NCBI RefSeq assembly: GCF_000382705.1
Contig: NZ_ARQE01000005.1
Span: 124,001 to 188,000 of the forward strand
Direction of reading: 5' to 3'
DNA length: 64,000 nt
Origin: Aureimonas ureilytica DSM 18598 = NBRC 106430
GTDB lineage: Bacteria > Pseudomonadota > Alphaproteobacteria > Rhizobiales > Rhizobiaceae
The notes beneath the pieces were generated by a model that saw only the letters and a list, made by a program, of their open reading frames with translations, searched no databases and was not told the origin of the DNA. Both the position numbers and the translations under genes were made by a program. Of the stretch, positions 36,010-44,871 are shown in pieces. Position 1 is the first letter of the stretch. Each line of letters begins with the position of its first letter.

Positions 36010-37563
36010 GTGCTGGCGGATCAGTCCTCCTCGCCCGGCGAGGTGAAGCCAGCCGGCGCCGCCGCGCGGCCTCTGGGGCTTCGGTTGACCGAAGCCCTGT
36101 TCGAAACGGATGAGGCGGGCGAGAGCGATCTCGCCCGTTTCCTCGCCTGCGACGACGCCGCCGAGGCGCTGTCGCTCTGGTACGGCGAGCGGCTGGAGCC
36201 GCTCCTGACGCGCGGCGGAGCAGGCCTTCGCGCCTCGATCGACCGCGACATCGCGGCGATCGACGAAATGCTCTCGGCGCAAGTCGAGACGATCCTGCAC
36301 CATTCCGACTTCCAGACGCTCGAAGCCTCCTGGCTCGGGCTCGACCAGCTTCTCGACGCGGCCGGCGCCGACGAGCGCATCGTGGTGCGCATCCTCTCGG
36401 CCACCTGGGCCGAGATCGGGCGCGACTTCAACCGCGCCGCCGAGTTCGACCGCAGCCTCCTCTTCGAGCGCCTCTACAGCGACGAATTCGGCATGCCCGG
36501 CGGCCTGCCCTACGGGCTGGTCCTGTGCGACTACGAGATCCAGCATCGGCACGGCACGCGCAGCGGCGCGGCGGCCGACGACATTTCCACGCTCTCCTCG
36601 CTCGCCGGCGTCGCGGCTGCGGCCTTCGCCCCTTGCATCATCGGAGCGAGCCCGGCGCTTCTCGGCGTCGAGGACTTTTCCGAACTGTCCTTCGCGCAGG
36701 ATATCGGCCTGCCCTTCCGGGGCGCGGACTATGCCCGCTGGCGCGCGCTCCAGGCGCGCGACGACAGCCGCTTCCTCGCCGTCACCGCGCCGCGCGTCCT
36801 GATGCGCCGCCGCCATGCCGAGGACGGCACGCGGGCCGAGCCCTTCCGCTTCGAGGAAGGCCGGCGCGGCCTCGGTATCGACGACTGGCTCTTCGGCAAC
36901 GCGGTCTATGCCTTCGGCGCGGTGGTGATCCAGGCCTTCCGCGACTGGAGCTGGTTCGCCGACATTCGCGGCACACGGCAGGACGAAAGCGGCGCGGGTC
37001 TCGTCGAGAACATGCCGATCGCGCCCTTTTCCACCGGCGAGGCGCGGGCCTATCGCCGACCGCTGGAAGTGGAGCTGACCGACCGCAAGCAGAAGCAGAT
37101 GGAGGAGATCGGCCTGATGGCGCTCAGCCCCTGCCGCTACACGCCGAATTCCGCCTTTCTCGGCGCGCCCTCGCTCCATGCGCCGGCGGCCGGCGGCGGC
37201 ACGGATGCGCGCGGCGCCAACGAGCGCATCTCGGCCATGCTGCAATACATTCTCTGCGTCAGCCGCTTTGCCCATTACATCAAGGTCATCGCGCGCGACG
37301 CGATGGGCGCCTTCACCACCGCCGAGGAATTGCAGACGCGCCTCAGCAGCTGGCTCCAGCAATATGTGACCGGCAATTCCGACGCGCCGGACGAGCTGAA
37401 GGCGCAATATCCCTTGAACAGCTCCAGCGTGGAAATCCGCGAACTGCCCGGCAAGCCCGGCTCGTTCGCCTGCGTGATGCAGCTGAAGCCGCATTTCCAG
37501 ATCGACCAGATGGTCGCCTCGTTCCGCCTCCACACGGAGCTGAGCGGCTTGCGCGTGCGCTGA
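36010..37563 (+). CDS. Second TssC-type sheath protein (diverged paralogue)
   Basis: A 517-residue paralogue of TssC. It keeps the fold landmarks (HHSDFQTLEASWLGLDQLL, NRAAEFDRSLLFERLYSDEFGMPGG, LQYILCVSRFAHYIKVIARD, LKPHFQIDQMVASFRLHTEL) but differs widely from the neighbouring TssC and has a longer N-terminus. Translation likely begins at the GTG at 36010. Rhizobial imp clusters such as that of Agrobacterium also carry two TssC proteins (TssC40 and TssC41), of which the canonical one pairs with TssB. This one may be the second type; whether it enters the sheath is unknown. Confidence 0.88.
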   Translation: MLADQSSSPGEVKPAGAAARPLGLRLTEALFETDEAGESDLARFLACDDAAEALSLWYGERLEPLLTRGGAGLRASIDRDIAAIDEMLSAQVETILHHSDFQTLEASWLGLDQLLDAAGADERIVVRILSATWAEIGRDFNRAAEFDRSLLFERLYSDEFGMPGGLPYGLVLCDYEIQHRHGTRSGAAADDISTLSSLAGVAAAAFAPCIIGASPALLGVEDFSELSFAQDIGLPFRGADYARWRALQARDDSRFLAVTAPRVLMRRRHAEDGTRAEPFRFEEGRRGLGIDDWLFGNAVYAFGAVVIQAFRDWSWFADIRGTRQDESGAGLVENMPIAPFSTGEARAYRRPLEVELTDRKQKQMEEIGLMALSPCRYTPNSAFLGAPSLHAPAAGGGTDARGANERISAMLQYILCVSRFAHYIKVIARDAMGAFTTAEELQTRLSSWLQQYVTGNSDAPDELKAQYPLNSSSVEIRELPGKPGSFACVMQLKPHFQIDQMVASFRLHTELSGLRVR

Positions 37564-37571
37564 GAGCCTCG

Positions 37572-38066
37572 ATGTCCAACACCCGCTCCCGCCCCCCGAT
37601 CCGCCTGTCGCTGCTCGACCGTCTGCTGGCCGGCGACACGCCCGATACGGGCCGCGAGGGCGCGGCCGGCGTCGCGGCGCTGCGCAACAGCGTTCGGCGC
37701 GATCTGGAAGCCCTGTTCAACACCCGCCCCTGTCAGGTCTCCGCCCCGCCCGGCCTCGACGAGCTGCGCACCTCGCTCCTCACCTACGGGCTCAGCGATT
37801 TGCAGACCCGCTCCATGGCCTCGGAAAGCCAGCGCGAAACCTTCCGCCGGCAGTTCGAGGAGATGATCCGCCGTTTCGAGCCGCGCCTGCGCGAGGTGAG
37901 CGTCGAAATGCCGAAAGCCAACAATCCGCTCGATCGGACCTTGCGGTTTCGCATCCGGGGCCTTCTGGTAACGGAAGCGGGTGCGGAGGCGATCGTCTAC
38001 GACACGGCGGTCGATCCGGCGGCGCGCAACCTGTCGATCACCGGCGTCGAAGCCGGCGGCCTGTAA
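37572..38066 (+). CDS. tssE: Type VI secretion baseplate protein TssE (gp25-like)
   Basis: A 164-residue protein with the gp25/lysozyme-like fold. It starts MSNTRSRPPIRLSLLDRLLAGD, with SVRRDLEALFNTRPC (about residues 41-55) and the C-terminal LRFRIRGLLV motif. It nucleates sheath polymerisation at the baseplate. The start is 8 bases after the second tssC stop. Confidence 0.92.
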   Translation: MSNTRSRPPIRLSLLDRLLAGDTPDTGREGAAGVAALRNSVRRDLEALFNTRPCQVSAPPGLDELRTSLLTYGLSDLQTRSMASESQRETFRRQFEEMIRRFEPRLREVSVEMPKANNPLDRTLRFRIRGLLVTEAGAEAIVYDTAVDPAARNLSITGVEAGGL

Positions 38067-38083
38067 GCGGCAGAAGAAGCGAA

Positions 38084-39922
38084 ATGTCCGATACGTTCCT
38101 GACGCATTACAATCGCGAACTCCTGGCGATCCGCCGCGCGGCGGCCGATTTCGCCGCCGAGCATCCGCGCATCGCCGGGCGGCTGCGCGTTTCGGCCGAC
38201 GCGGTGGAGGACCCCTCGGTCGGCCGGCTGATCGAGAGCTTCGCCTTTCTGACCGCGCGCGTGCGCCAGAAGCTCGATGACGACTTTCCCGAACTGACCG
38301 ACGCGCTGATCGGGATGCTCTATCCCCATTACCAGCGACCGGTTCCCTCCATGTCGGTGCTGCAGATCGAGCCGCCGGCCGATCTCCAGGCGAGCTACCG
38401 GGTCGAGGCCGGCGCGCTTCTCGACACCGAGCCCGTGGAAGGCGAGCCCTGCCGCTTCCGCACGGCCTATCCGGTGGAGCTGCACCCGATCCGCCTCTCG
38501 GGCGCGAGCCTAGCAAGCCGTCCGTTTCAGGCCCCCGTCGTGCCGGGGGCGGCGGGCGCGGTCTCGTGCCTGCGCCTGACGCTGGAGCCGAGCGCCAGCG
38601 AGCGCAGCTTCGCCGAGGTGGCGCCGGGGCGCCTTCGCGTCTTCCTGCGTGGCCAGCCGGCGCTGACCTACGAGCTGCACGAGCTTCTCCTGAACGACGC
38701 GGTGGCCGTCGCCTTCGCCAACGGGCCGAGCGACCCCGCCCCCGTCGTGGCCGAGGCCTCCGCGCTCCAGCCGGTCGGTTTCGGCACGGACGAAGGGCTG
38801 CTGCTTTATCCCGAGAACGCCCATGCGGGCTATCGTCTGCTCACCGAGTTCTTCGTCTTTCCCGAGAAGTTCCTGTTCGTGGATCTGGAGCTTCCCGAGG
38901 CCGCCCGCCTCGACCCCGAGGCCCGCCGCCTCGACGTCTTCGTGTATCTCAAGCGCTCGGCGCCCTCGATCGAGCGCGCCGTGTCGCCCGAAGCCTTCGC
39001 GCTCGGCTGCACGCCCGTCGTCAACCTCTTCCGCCAGCCGGCGGAGCCGATCCGGCTCGACCATCGCAAGAGCGAGTACCGCGTTGTGCCCGACAGCCGG
39101 CGTCAGGGCGCGATGGAGGTCTATAGCGTCGAGAGCGTGTGGCTGAGCGGCGGCGGGCGCGACGCGCCGCAGGAGGCCTTTCCCTTCTACAGCCTCAGCC
39201 ATGCCGACGCCTCGCAGGGGCGCACGGAAGACCGCTCGCACGAGGTCTGGTGGCTGGCCTCGCGGCAGGAGCGCGGCGCCGGCCAATCCGGCGCGCAGAC
39301 GCAGATCTCGCTGGTGGACCCGTTCTTCGATCCGCAGAACCTGCCCGACGAGGTCCTCTCGGTCGACACGATCTGCTTCAACCAGGACCTGCCCGAGCGG
39401 CTGCCCTTCGGCGGGGCGCAGCCGCGCCTGTCCATGGTCAAACCCTCGCCCGCCATCGCGCGGCTGCGCCTCCTCACGCCGCCGACGCCGACCTTGCGCA
39501 ATCTCTTCGGCCAGACCGGGCGCTGGCGGCTGATCTCGCATCTGGCGCTCAACCATCTCTCGCTCGTGGAAGCCGAGGACGCGAGCGCCATCCGCGAACT
39601 CCTGACGCTCTACGACGTGAAGGACTCAGCCGAAACGCGCGCGCTGATCGACGGCGTCCTTTCGGTCTCCTCCCGGCTCGGCTCGGCCCGGCTGCGCGGG
39701 GCGGACCAGATCGCCTTCTGCCGGGGCGTCGATGTCGAGATCACCTTCGACGACGCCAATTTCTCGGGCTCCAGCGTCTTTCTCCTGGCCAGCATTCTGG
39801 AGCGCTTTCTCGGCCTCTACACGTCGGTCAATTCCTTTTCCCGCCTGACGGCCCGCATCAAGGGCCGCACCGGAGTTCTGCGCCAATGGCCAAGCCGAGC
39901 CGGCGACCGCGTTCTTCTCTGA
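38084..39922 (+). CDS. tssF: Type VI secretion baseplate protein TssF
   Basis: A 612-residue wedge component. The start MSDTFLTHYNRELLAIRRAAADFAAEHPRIAGRL and the following VGRLIESFAFLTARVRQKLDDDFPELTDAL are highly typical. Length matches the family. Its 3' end overlaps tssG by 37 bases (39886-39922), a usual arrangement for this pair, which forms a 2:1 wedge complex. Confidence 0.95.
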   Translation: MSDTFLTHYNRELLAIRRAAADFAAEHPRIAGRLRVSADAVEDPSVGRLIESFAFLTARVRQKLDDDFPELTDALIGMLYPHYQRPVPSMSVLQIEPPADLQASYRVEAGALLDTEPVEGEPCRFRTAYPVELHPIRLSGASLASRPFQAPVVPGAAGAVSCLRLTLEPSASERSFAEVAPGRLRVFLRGQPALTYELHELLLNDAVAVAFANGPSDPAPVVAEASALQPVGFGTDEGLLLYPENAHAGYRLLTEFFVFPEKFLFVDLELPEAARLDPEARRLDVFVYLKRSAPSIERAVSPEAFALGCTPVVNLFRQPAEPIRLDHRKSEYRVVPDSRRQGAMEVYSVESVWLSGGGRDAPQEAFPFYSLSHADASQGRTEDRSHEVWWLASRQERGAGQSGAQTQISLVDPFFDPQNLPDEVLSVDTICFNQDLPERLPFGGAQPRLSMVKPSPAIARLRLLTPPTPTLRNLFGQTGRWRLISHLALNHLSLVEAEDASAIRELLTLYDVKDSAETRALIDGVLSVSSRLGSARLRGADQIAFCRGVDVEITFDDANFSGSSVFLLASILERFLGLYTSVNSFSRLTARIKGRTGVLRQWPSRAGDRVLL

Positions 39923-40992
39923 TCGACGCGCTGGAGCGCGACCCCGGCGGGTTCGAGCTGTTTCAGGCGATCCGTCTGGCCGAGCGCGTCGTCGCGCGCG
40001 AGCGCGAGCGCGCCGGACACGCGCTGCCGGACGCGGTCGGGCGCGGCGTCGATCCGCGCGAGGCCGCCCTGCGCATCGAGGCGACTTCCAGCCTGTCCTT
40101 CGCCGCCAAGGAAGTCACGCGCGTGCGTTTCGATCCGGGCGGGCCGGCGCGGCTGACGCAAGGCGTGATCGGCCTCACCGGGGCGGGCGGGGCGATGCCG
40201 CACGCCTTCAGCGAGATGGTGCAGACCTCGCTGCGCGAGCGCAACACCGGGCTTCGCGACTTTCTCGACCTCTTCAACGACCGGCTCGCCGCCTTTCTGT
40301 TCGAGGCCTTCGCCAAATACCGCCCGGTGATCGAGGCCGAGCGCCGGCCGCTGACCGGCAAGGCGACGAGCGACGAGGCGATGCGCGCCGTGGTCGGCCT
40401 CGCGATGCGCTCCGTCACCGAGCGGCTCGACCTGCCCGACAGCGTGATGATCCATCACGCCGGGCTGCTCGGCCCGCGGACCCGCTCGGCCCATGCGGTG
40501 GAGAAGGTTCTCTCCAACGCCTTCGGCCAGCCGATCCGGGTGGAGCAGTTCGTCGGCGAATGGCTGCCGATCGTGCCGGCCGAGCGCACGCGCCTCGGCC
40601 GGCCGGGTCTTAGCGGCGGCGCCTTTTCCAGCCTCGGCCGCGACGCCGTCGTCGGGCGCAAGAGCTGGAGCGTGCAGGGCCGCGTGCGTCTTCTGATCGG
40701 CCCGCTCGACGGCGACGTGTTCGACAGTTTTCTCCCCGGCGGCTGGCGGCAGAAGCGCCTCGCCGATCTCGCCGCCTTCTCGCTCGGGCCGGACCTCTCC
40801 TTCGTCCAGCGCCTCACCGTGAAGGCGCCCGCCGTGCCGCCGCTGCGCCTTGGCGGGCCGCGCAACGCGCTCGGCGCCAGCCGCCTCGGCTGGAACACCT
40901 GGATCGGCACGAGCGGGCCGCGCCGGGCGCCGGGCGTCGTCGACATCGCGCCGGCTTCCGCACTCCTATCCCATGCGAAGGGTTCGCAATGA
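39886..40992 (+). CDS. tssG: Type VI secretion baseplate protein TssG
   Basis: A 368-residue wedge component starting MAKPSRRPRSSLIDALERDPGGFELFQAIRL, the family's N-terminal signature. LTGAGGAMPHAFSE and DFLDLFNDRLAAFLFEAFAKYRP are visible near residues 94-145. The ATG at 39886 lies inside the end of tssF. Its stop overlaps the start of the methyltransferase gene by 4 bases (ATGA). Confidence 0.93.
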   Translation: MAKPSRRPRSSLIDALERDPGGFELFQAIRLAERVVARERERAGHALPDAVGRGVDPREAALRIEATSSLSFAAKEVTRVRFDPGGPARLTQGVIGLTGAGGAMPHAFSEMVQTSLRERNTGLRDFLDLFNDRLAAFLFEAFAKYRPVIEAERRPLTGKATSDEAMRAVVGLAMRSVTERLDLPDSVMIHHAGLLGPRTRSAHAVEKVLSNAFGQPIRVEQFVGEWLPIVPAERTRLGRPGLSGGAFSSLGRDAVVGRKSWSVQGRVRLLIGPLDGDVFDSFLPGGWRQKRLADLAAFSLGPDLSFVQRLTVKAPAVPPLRLGGPRNALGASRLGWNTWIGTSGPRRAPGVVDIAPASALLSHAKGSQ

Positions 40993-42524
40993 CCGACTGG
41001 GCTTCCGGCTATGTCGCCGATCTCGATTATGTTCCGGGTTTCTATGCCGAGCAGATGCCGGCGCATCTCGATCTCGTCTGCCTGATCCAGGGCGTCCACG
41101 CGCCGCGCCGCGCGGGCGAGCGCTTCACCTATTGCGAACTCGGCTGCGGCCTCGGCGAAACCGCGCTGACGCTCGCCGCCTGCCACCCGGAAGCCGAGGT
41201 CCACGCCTTCGACTTCAACCCCGCCCATATCGCCTATGCCAGCGAAACCGCCCGGCGGGCGGGTCTTGGCAACGTCCATTTCGCCGAGCGCTCATTCGGG
41301 GAACTCGCGGCCCTTCCCGAAGGCGCGCTGCCGCCATTCGACTACATCACGCTGCACGGTATCTGGACCTGGATCGCGCGCGAGCATCAGCTCGAAGTCG
41401 TCGATATCCTGTCGCGCTTCCTGCGACCGGGCGGCGTCGTCGCCGTGACCTACAACGCGCAGCCCGGCTGGAGCCGGCAGATGCCGCTTCAGCGCCTCCT
41501 GCACGATTACGCCGCGACGCGCGAAGGGCGCAGCGACGCCCGCGTCTTCGAGGCGCTCGGCTTTGCCGATGCCGTGCGCAAGGCCGGCTCGCTCGCCCTC
41601 GAAGGCGAATTCGTGGAGGTGAACATGGCCAAGCGCGAGCGCGGCCTCACCTATCTCGCGCACGAATATCTGAACGGCTCGTGGAAGCCGGTCTATCACG
41701 CCGATCTCGCCGCCGACATGGCGCGCGCCAAGCTCAGCTATGTCGGCAGCGCGACGGTGCTGGAAAACTTCCCGCCGATCTTCCTCAGCGAGGAACAGCG
41801 CGCGCTGGTCGCCGCCGCCCCGGCGACCATGCGGGAAATGGTGAAGGACCATTTCAACCCGCGCATCTTCCGGCGCGACGTCTTCGTGCGCGGCGCGCGC
41901 GCGCTGGCGCCCCTGGCAAAGGCGCAGATGATGGACGACACGCGCCTGACGCTCGCCGCGCCGAAAGCGCAGCATCAGCCCAAGCTCACGCTGTCGAGCG
42001 GCGAGATCGGGTTCAAGTCGCCCTTCTACGCCTTCATGGCAGAGGCCCTGACCGAGGGCGACGCCTCGCTCGCCGAGCTTCGCGCCCGACCGGACGCCCC
42101 GCCCGCCCCCTCCGGCGAGGAGCTTCTGGCAGTCGGGCTGGAGACCCGCAACGCCGTCACCGTGCATCGCCAGCCGACGCAGAGCGGGCTCGACCGGGTG
42201 CGCGCGGTGAACCTCGCCCTCGTGCGCAACGCGATCGAACAGGGCCGCTCCACGGTCACGCTCGCCGCGCTCGCCATCGAAAGCGGCGTCCAGTTCGCCC
42301 TCATCCCGATGCTCGTCTACGAGGCGCTGGCGACCGGCACGCCCGCTGAAGCCGAACCGCTGGCGCAGCGCTGCCTCGATCTTCTCCACGCGCGCGGCGA
42401 GAGTTTGCGGCGCGACGGCGAGGTGATGACCGACCCGGACGAGGTCCGCGCCGGCATGCAGAACAGCGTCGCCATCCTTCTTTCGAACCACCTGCCGGTC
42501 TGGCGCCGCGTCGGTGCCATCTGA
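40989..42524 (+). CDS. SAM-dependent methyltransferase with methyltransferase-regulatory domain, coupled to tssG
   Basis: A 511-residue protein. The class I methyltransferase core is N-terminal, with motif I CELGCGLGETALTLA near residues 49-63 and AEVHAFDFNPAHIAYASETA after it. The middle part (about 220-340) resembles the methyltransferase-regulatory domain (MRD, PF10119 type): LTYLAHEYLNGSWKPVYHADLAADMARAKLSYVGSA. A helical C-terminal region follows. It overlaps tssG by 4 bases and the kinase gene by 11, so it is a true operon member between structural and signalling genes. It is unrelated to the methyltransferase beside PAAR. The substrate is unknown; a protein of the secretion machine is a guess. 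Confidence 0.82.
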   Translation: MTDWASGYVADLDYVPGFYAEQMPAHLDLVCLIQGVHAPRRAGERFTYCELGCGLGETALTLAACHPEAEVHAFDFNPAHIAYASETARRAGLGNVHFAERSFGELAALPEGALPPFDYITLHGIWTWIAREHQLEVVDILSRFLRPGGVVAVTYNAQPGWSRQMPLQRLLHDYAATREGRSDARVFEALGFADAVRKAGSLALEGEFVEVNMAKRERGLTYLAHEYLNGSWKPVYHADLAADMARAKLSYVGSATVLENFPPIFLSEEQRALVAAAPATMREMVKDHFNPRIFRRDVFVRGARALAPLAKAQMMDDTRLTLAAPKAQHQPKLTLSSGEIGFKSPFYAFMAEALTEGDASLAELRARPDAPPAPSGEELLAVGLETRNAVTVHRQPTQSGLDRVRAVNLALVRNAIEQGRSTVTLAALAIESGVQFALIPMLVYEALATGTPAEAEPLAQRCLDLLHARGESLRRDGEVMTDPDEVRAGMQNSVAILLSNHLPVWRRVGAI

Positions 42525-43263
42525 CGGGCCGGCACCCGATCTCGCCGGTCCGCCGCCCGGCTGGCGGGTCGGCGCGTGCCTGTCGAGCCGCAACGGAACG
42601 CATGTTCACCGCGCCGAGCATTCGGACGGGCGCGTCGCGCTTCTGAAGCGGCTGGACCGCGCGGCGCCCGACCCGCTCACGCGGCTGCGATTCCAGCGCG
42701 AAGCGCGTTTGGCGCGGCTCCTCGCTCATCCCGGCCTCGCCGCGCTTCTGGCGAGCGGCGAGGATTGGCTCCTGTTCGAATGGCTGGCGCCCTCGCTCGT
42801 CGACCGGCGCGAAACCTTCGCGGATTGGGCGAAGCTCGTGCCGCTTCTCGCCGGGATCGCGCAGACCCTGACCTATCTGCACGGGCGTGGCGTCGTTCAT
42901 CAGGACGTGAAGCCCGCCCATATCCTTTTTCGCGGCTCCCGCGCGGTGCTGGTCGATCTCGGCGCGGCCGGGCTCGTGGCGGACGATCCGATCATTGGGC
43001 GCGAGGCGGTGGGCGCCGAGGCCTGGGCCTCCCCCGAGCAATGGGCAGGCGCGGCGCCGAGGCCGGCGGCCGACATCTGGTCGCTCGCTCGCCTCGCGGG
43101 GTGGTGCGCGGGCGAGGCGGGTTGGACGCAAGCACCCGAGCCGCTCGGCGCCATTCTTCCGCGCTGTCTCGCCTCGGACCCGAGCGCGCGGCCGAGCGCG
43201 GCGACGCTTCTTGAGACATTCCGCGACACCGGGCGATTTGCCCCCGCGCCGGGCGCATTATAA
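42514..43263 (+). CDS. Small Ser/Thr protein kinase of the secretion cluster (PpkA/ImpN-like) with atypical motifs
   Basis: A 249-residue soluble kinase domain starting at a GTG that overlaps the previous gene by 11 bases. The VALLKRL lysine (Lys45), catalytic loop HQDVKPAHILF (Asp131) and metal Asp in DLGAAG (Asp148) are present, as is ASPEQ. However the glycine loop is poor (VGACLSSRNGTHV), HRD reads HQD, and the conserved Asn that binds magnesium is His136. There is no transmembrane or sensor domain, unlike PpkA. With the FHA protein and the PP2C phosphatase it likely forms the threonine-phosphorylation switch of the machine; activity is uncertain because of the His substitution. Confidence 0.85.
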   Translation: MPSDGPAPDLAGPPPGWRVGACLSSRNGTHVHRAEHSDGRVALLKRLDRAAPDPLTRLRFQREARLARLLAHPGLAALLASGEDWLLFEWLAPSLVDRRETFADWAKLVPLLAGIAQTLTYLHGRGVVHQDVKPAHILFRGSRAVLVDLGAAGLVADDPIIGREAVGAEAWASPEQWAGAAPRPAADIWSLARLAGWCAGEAGWTQAPEPLGAILPRCLASDPSARPSAATLLETFRDTGRFAPAPGAL

Positions 43264-43311
43264 CGAGAGAAGACCCGATCGGCCGAAGCCCGCCTTCGCC
43301 CTTGCCAGAAT

Positions 43312-44499
43312 GTGAGCGTCCCCGTGGCCCTTCCCCCTTCCCGCATTCTCGTGGTGGACGACGTCGCGGAAAACCGCGACCTCCTCATCCGGCGCCTGAA
43401 GCGAATGCAGCTCACCGACACGGTCGAGGCCGGCGACGGGCGCGAGGCACTGGCGCGCATCCGGGAGGACAGTTTCGACCTCGTTCTTCTCGACGTCATG
43501 ATGCCCGAGATGAGCGGCATCGAGGTGCTGCGGGCCTTGCGCGAGGAAGGCCGGCTCGCCGACATGCCCGTGGTGATGATCTCGGCCGCCTCCGAGATCG
43601 AGAAGGTCGTGGAATGTATCGAGCTTGGCGCGGAGGACTATCTGCCCAAGCCCTTCAACCCGGCGCTGCTCGCGGCGCGCGTGCGCGCGGCGCTGGAGCG
43701 CCGGCACCTGCGCACCGAAAACCGCCGCCAGTTCGAGCGCATGACCGGCGAGCTGGAACGCGCCCGCATCCTGCAGCTGCGCATGATGCCCGACCATGCG
43801 GATTTCGACCCCGCGCGCTGGGACATTGCCGGCCGGATGGAGCCGGCGCTGGAGATCGGCGGCGATCTCTACGACCTCTTCGAGGTGCGGCCGGGAATGC
43901 TCTGCGTGGCGATCGGCGACGTCGCCGGCAAGGGCATGCCGGCGGGCCTCTTCATGGCGCGCGCCCGCAGCCTCCTGCGCGCCGGGCTGCTCCAGCATGT
44001 GGCGCTCGCCGGCGCGCCTCCGCGCCCCTCGCAGATCGCGGGCCTGCTGAATTCAGAGCTTTGCAAGAACAACCCGGACACGACCTTCGTCACGCTCTTC
44101 GTCGGGCTGCTCGATCTGGAAACCGGCCGGCTCGATTTCTGCAATGCCGGCCATGTCTATCCGCTGCGGATCAGCGCCTCGCGCGGGGCGGAGGAGATCG
44201 TGACGCCCGCCGACCCGGCGCTCGGCGTCGTCGAGGACTTCCCCTTCGCCGACCACGACATGGTGATCGAGCCCGGCGAAACGCTGCTTCTGGCGACCGA
44301 CGGGCTCGGCGACACGCAGAACCCGGCCGGCGAGGCGCTGGAGAACGAGCGCATCCTGTCGCTCGCCGCAACGCTTTCGGGCGCGCAGGCTTCGGAGGCG
44401 CTGGAAGGACTGACGGACGCGGCACGGCTCTTTGCCGACGGCGCGCCGCCCTTCGACGACGTGACCATGGTCGCGATCCGGCGCATCGGAGGCGGCTGA
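43312..44499 (+). CDS. Response-regulator receiver fused to SpoIIE/PP2C phosphatase
   Basis: A 395-residue cytoplasmic protein. The receiver domain covers about residues 10-125 with acceptor Asp61 in LVLLDVMMPEM and the lysine in LPKPFNP. A coiled-coil linker leads to a SpoIIE/PP2C domain with intact metal motifs GGDLYDLFEV and GDVAGKGMPAGLFMA and the final DDVTMVAIR. It starts at a GTG 48 bases after the kinase gene. It may dephosphorylate the STAS protein at 26196 (partner switch) or the kinase's targets (PppA role). A histidine kinase could control it through the receiver; the hybrid kinase at 44868-47633 is next door. Confidence 0.88.
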   Translation: MSVPVALPPSRILVVDDVAENRDLLIRRLKRMQLTDTVEAGDGREALARIREDSFDLVLLDVMMPEMSGIEVLRALREEGRLADMPVVMISAASEIEKVVECIELGAEDYLPKPFNPALLAARVRAALERRHLRTENRRQFERMTGELERARILQLRMMPDHADFDPARWDIAGRMEPALEIGGDLYDLFEVRPGMLCVAIGDVAGKGMPAGLFMARARSLLRAGLLQHVALAGAPPRPSQIAGLLNSELCKNNPDTTFVTLFVGLLDLETGRLDFCNAGHVYPLRISASRGAEEIVTPADPALGVVEDFPFADHDMVIEPGETLLLATDGLGDTQNPAGEALENERILSLAATLSGAQASEALEGLTDAARLFADGAPPFDDVTMVAIRRIGGG

Positions 44500-44508
44500 A
44501 ACGAGCCC

Positions 44509-44871
44509 TTAGGCCCCCGGCAGGAGCGCCCGGATCTTCTCCAGGAGCCGGTTGATATCGACCGGCTTGGTGTCGAAATCGTCGCAGCCCGCCTCCAGCG
44601 CCCGCTCGCGCTCGCCGCTCATCGCATGGGCGGTGAGCGCGATGACCGGCCCGGTCCAGCCGGCGGCGCGGATGCGGCGCGTGGCTTCCCACCCGTCGAA
44701 ATCCGGCAGGCCGAGATCCATGAGGACGAGATCCGGCGCGTCTTTCGGAACACCGTCCACCGCCTCTTGCCCGTCATGGGCGAAGGTCACCTCGAAGCCG
44801 GCGCGCAGGAGGCGGCGGGACAGCATGTCCCGGTTCAGCTCGTTGTCCTCGACCAGAAGAATCCGCGTCAT
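44509..44871 (-). CDS. Single-domain response regulator (DivK/CheY-like)
   Basis: A 120-residue receiver domain with no output domain. MTRILLVEDNELNRDMLSRRLL starts it, acceptor Asp is in LVLMDLGLPDFDG (Asp52), and TAHAM and DTKPVD complete the site. It overlaps the hybrid kinase gene by 4 bases (ATGA at 44868-44871), so it is its natural phosphorelay partner. It converges on the receiver-phosphatase gene with only 9 bases between the stops. Output may be by protein interaction, for example with other receivers or kinases of the island. Confidence 0.9.
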   Translation of the reverse strand: MTRILLVEDNELNRDMLSRRLLRAGFEVTFAHDGQEAVDGVPKDAPDLVLMDLGLPDFDGWEATRRIRAAGWTGPVIALTAHAMSGERERALEAGCDDFDTKPVDINRLLEKIRALLPGA

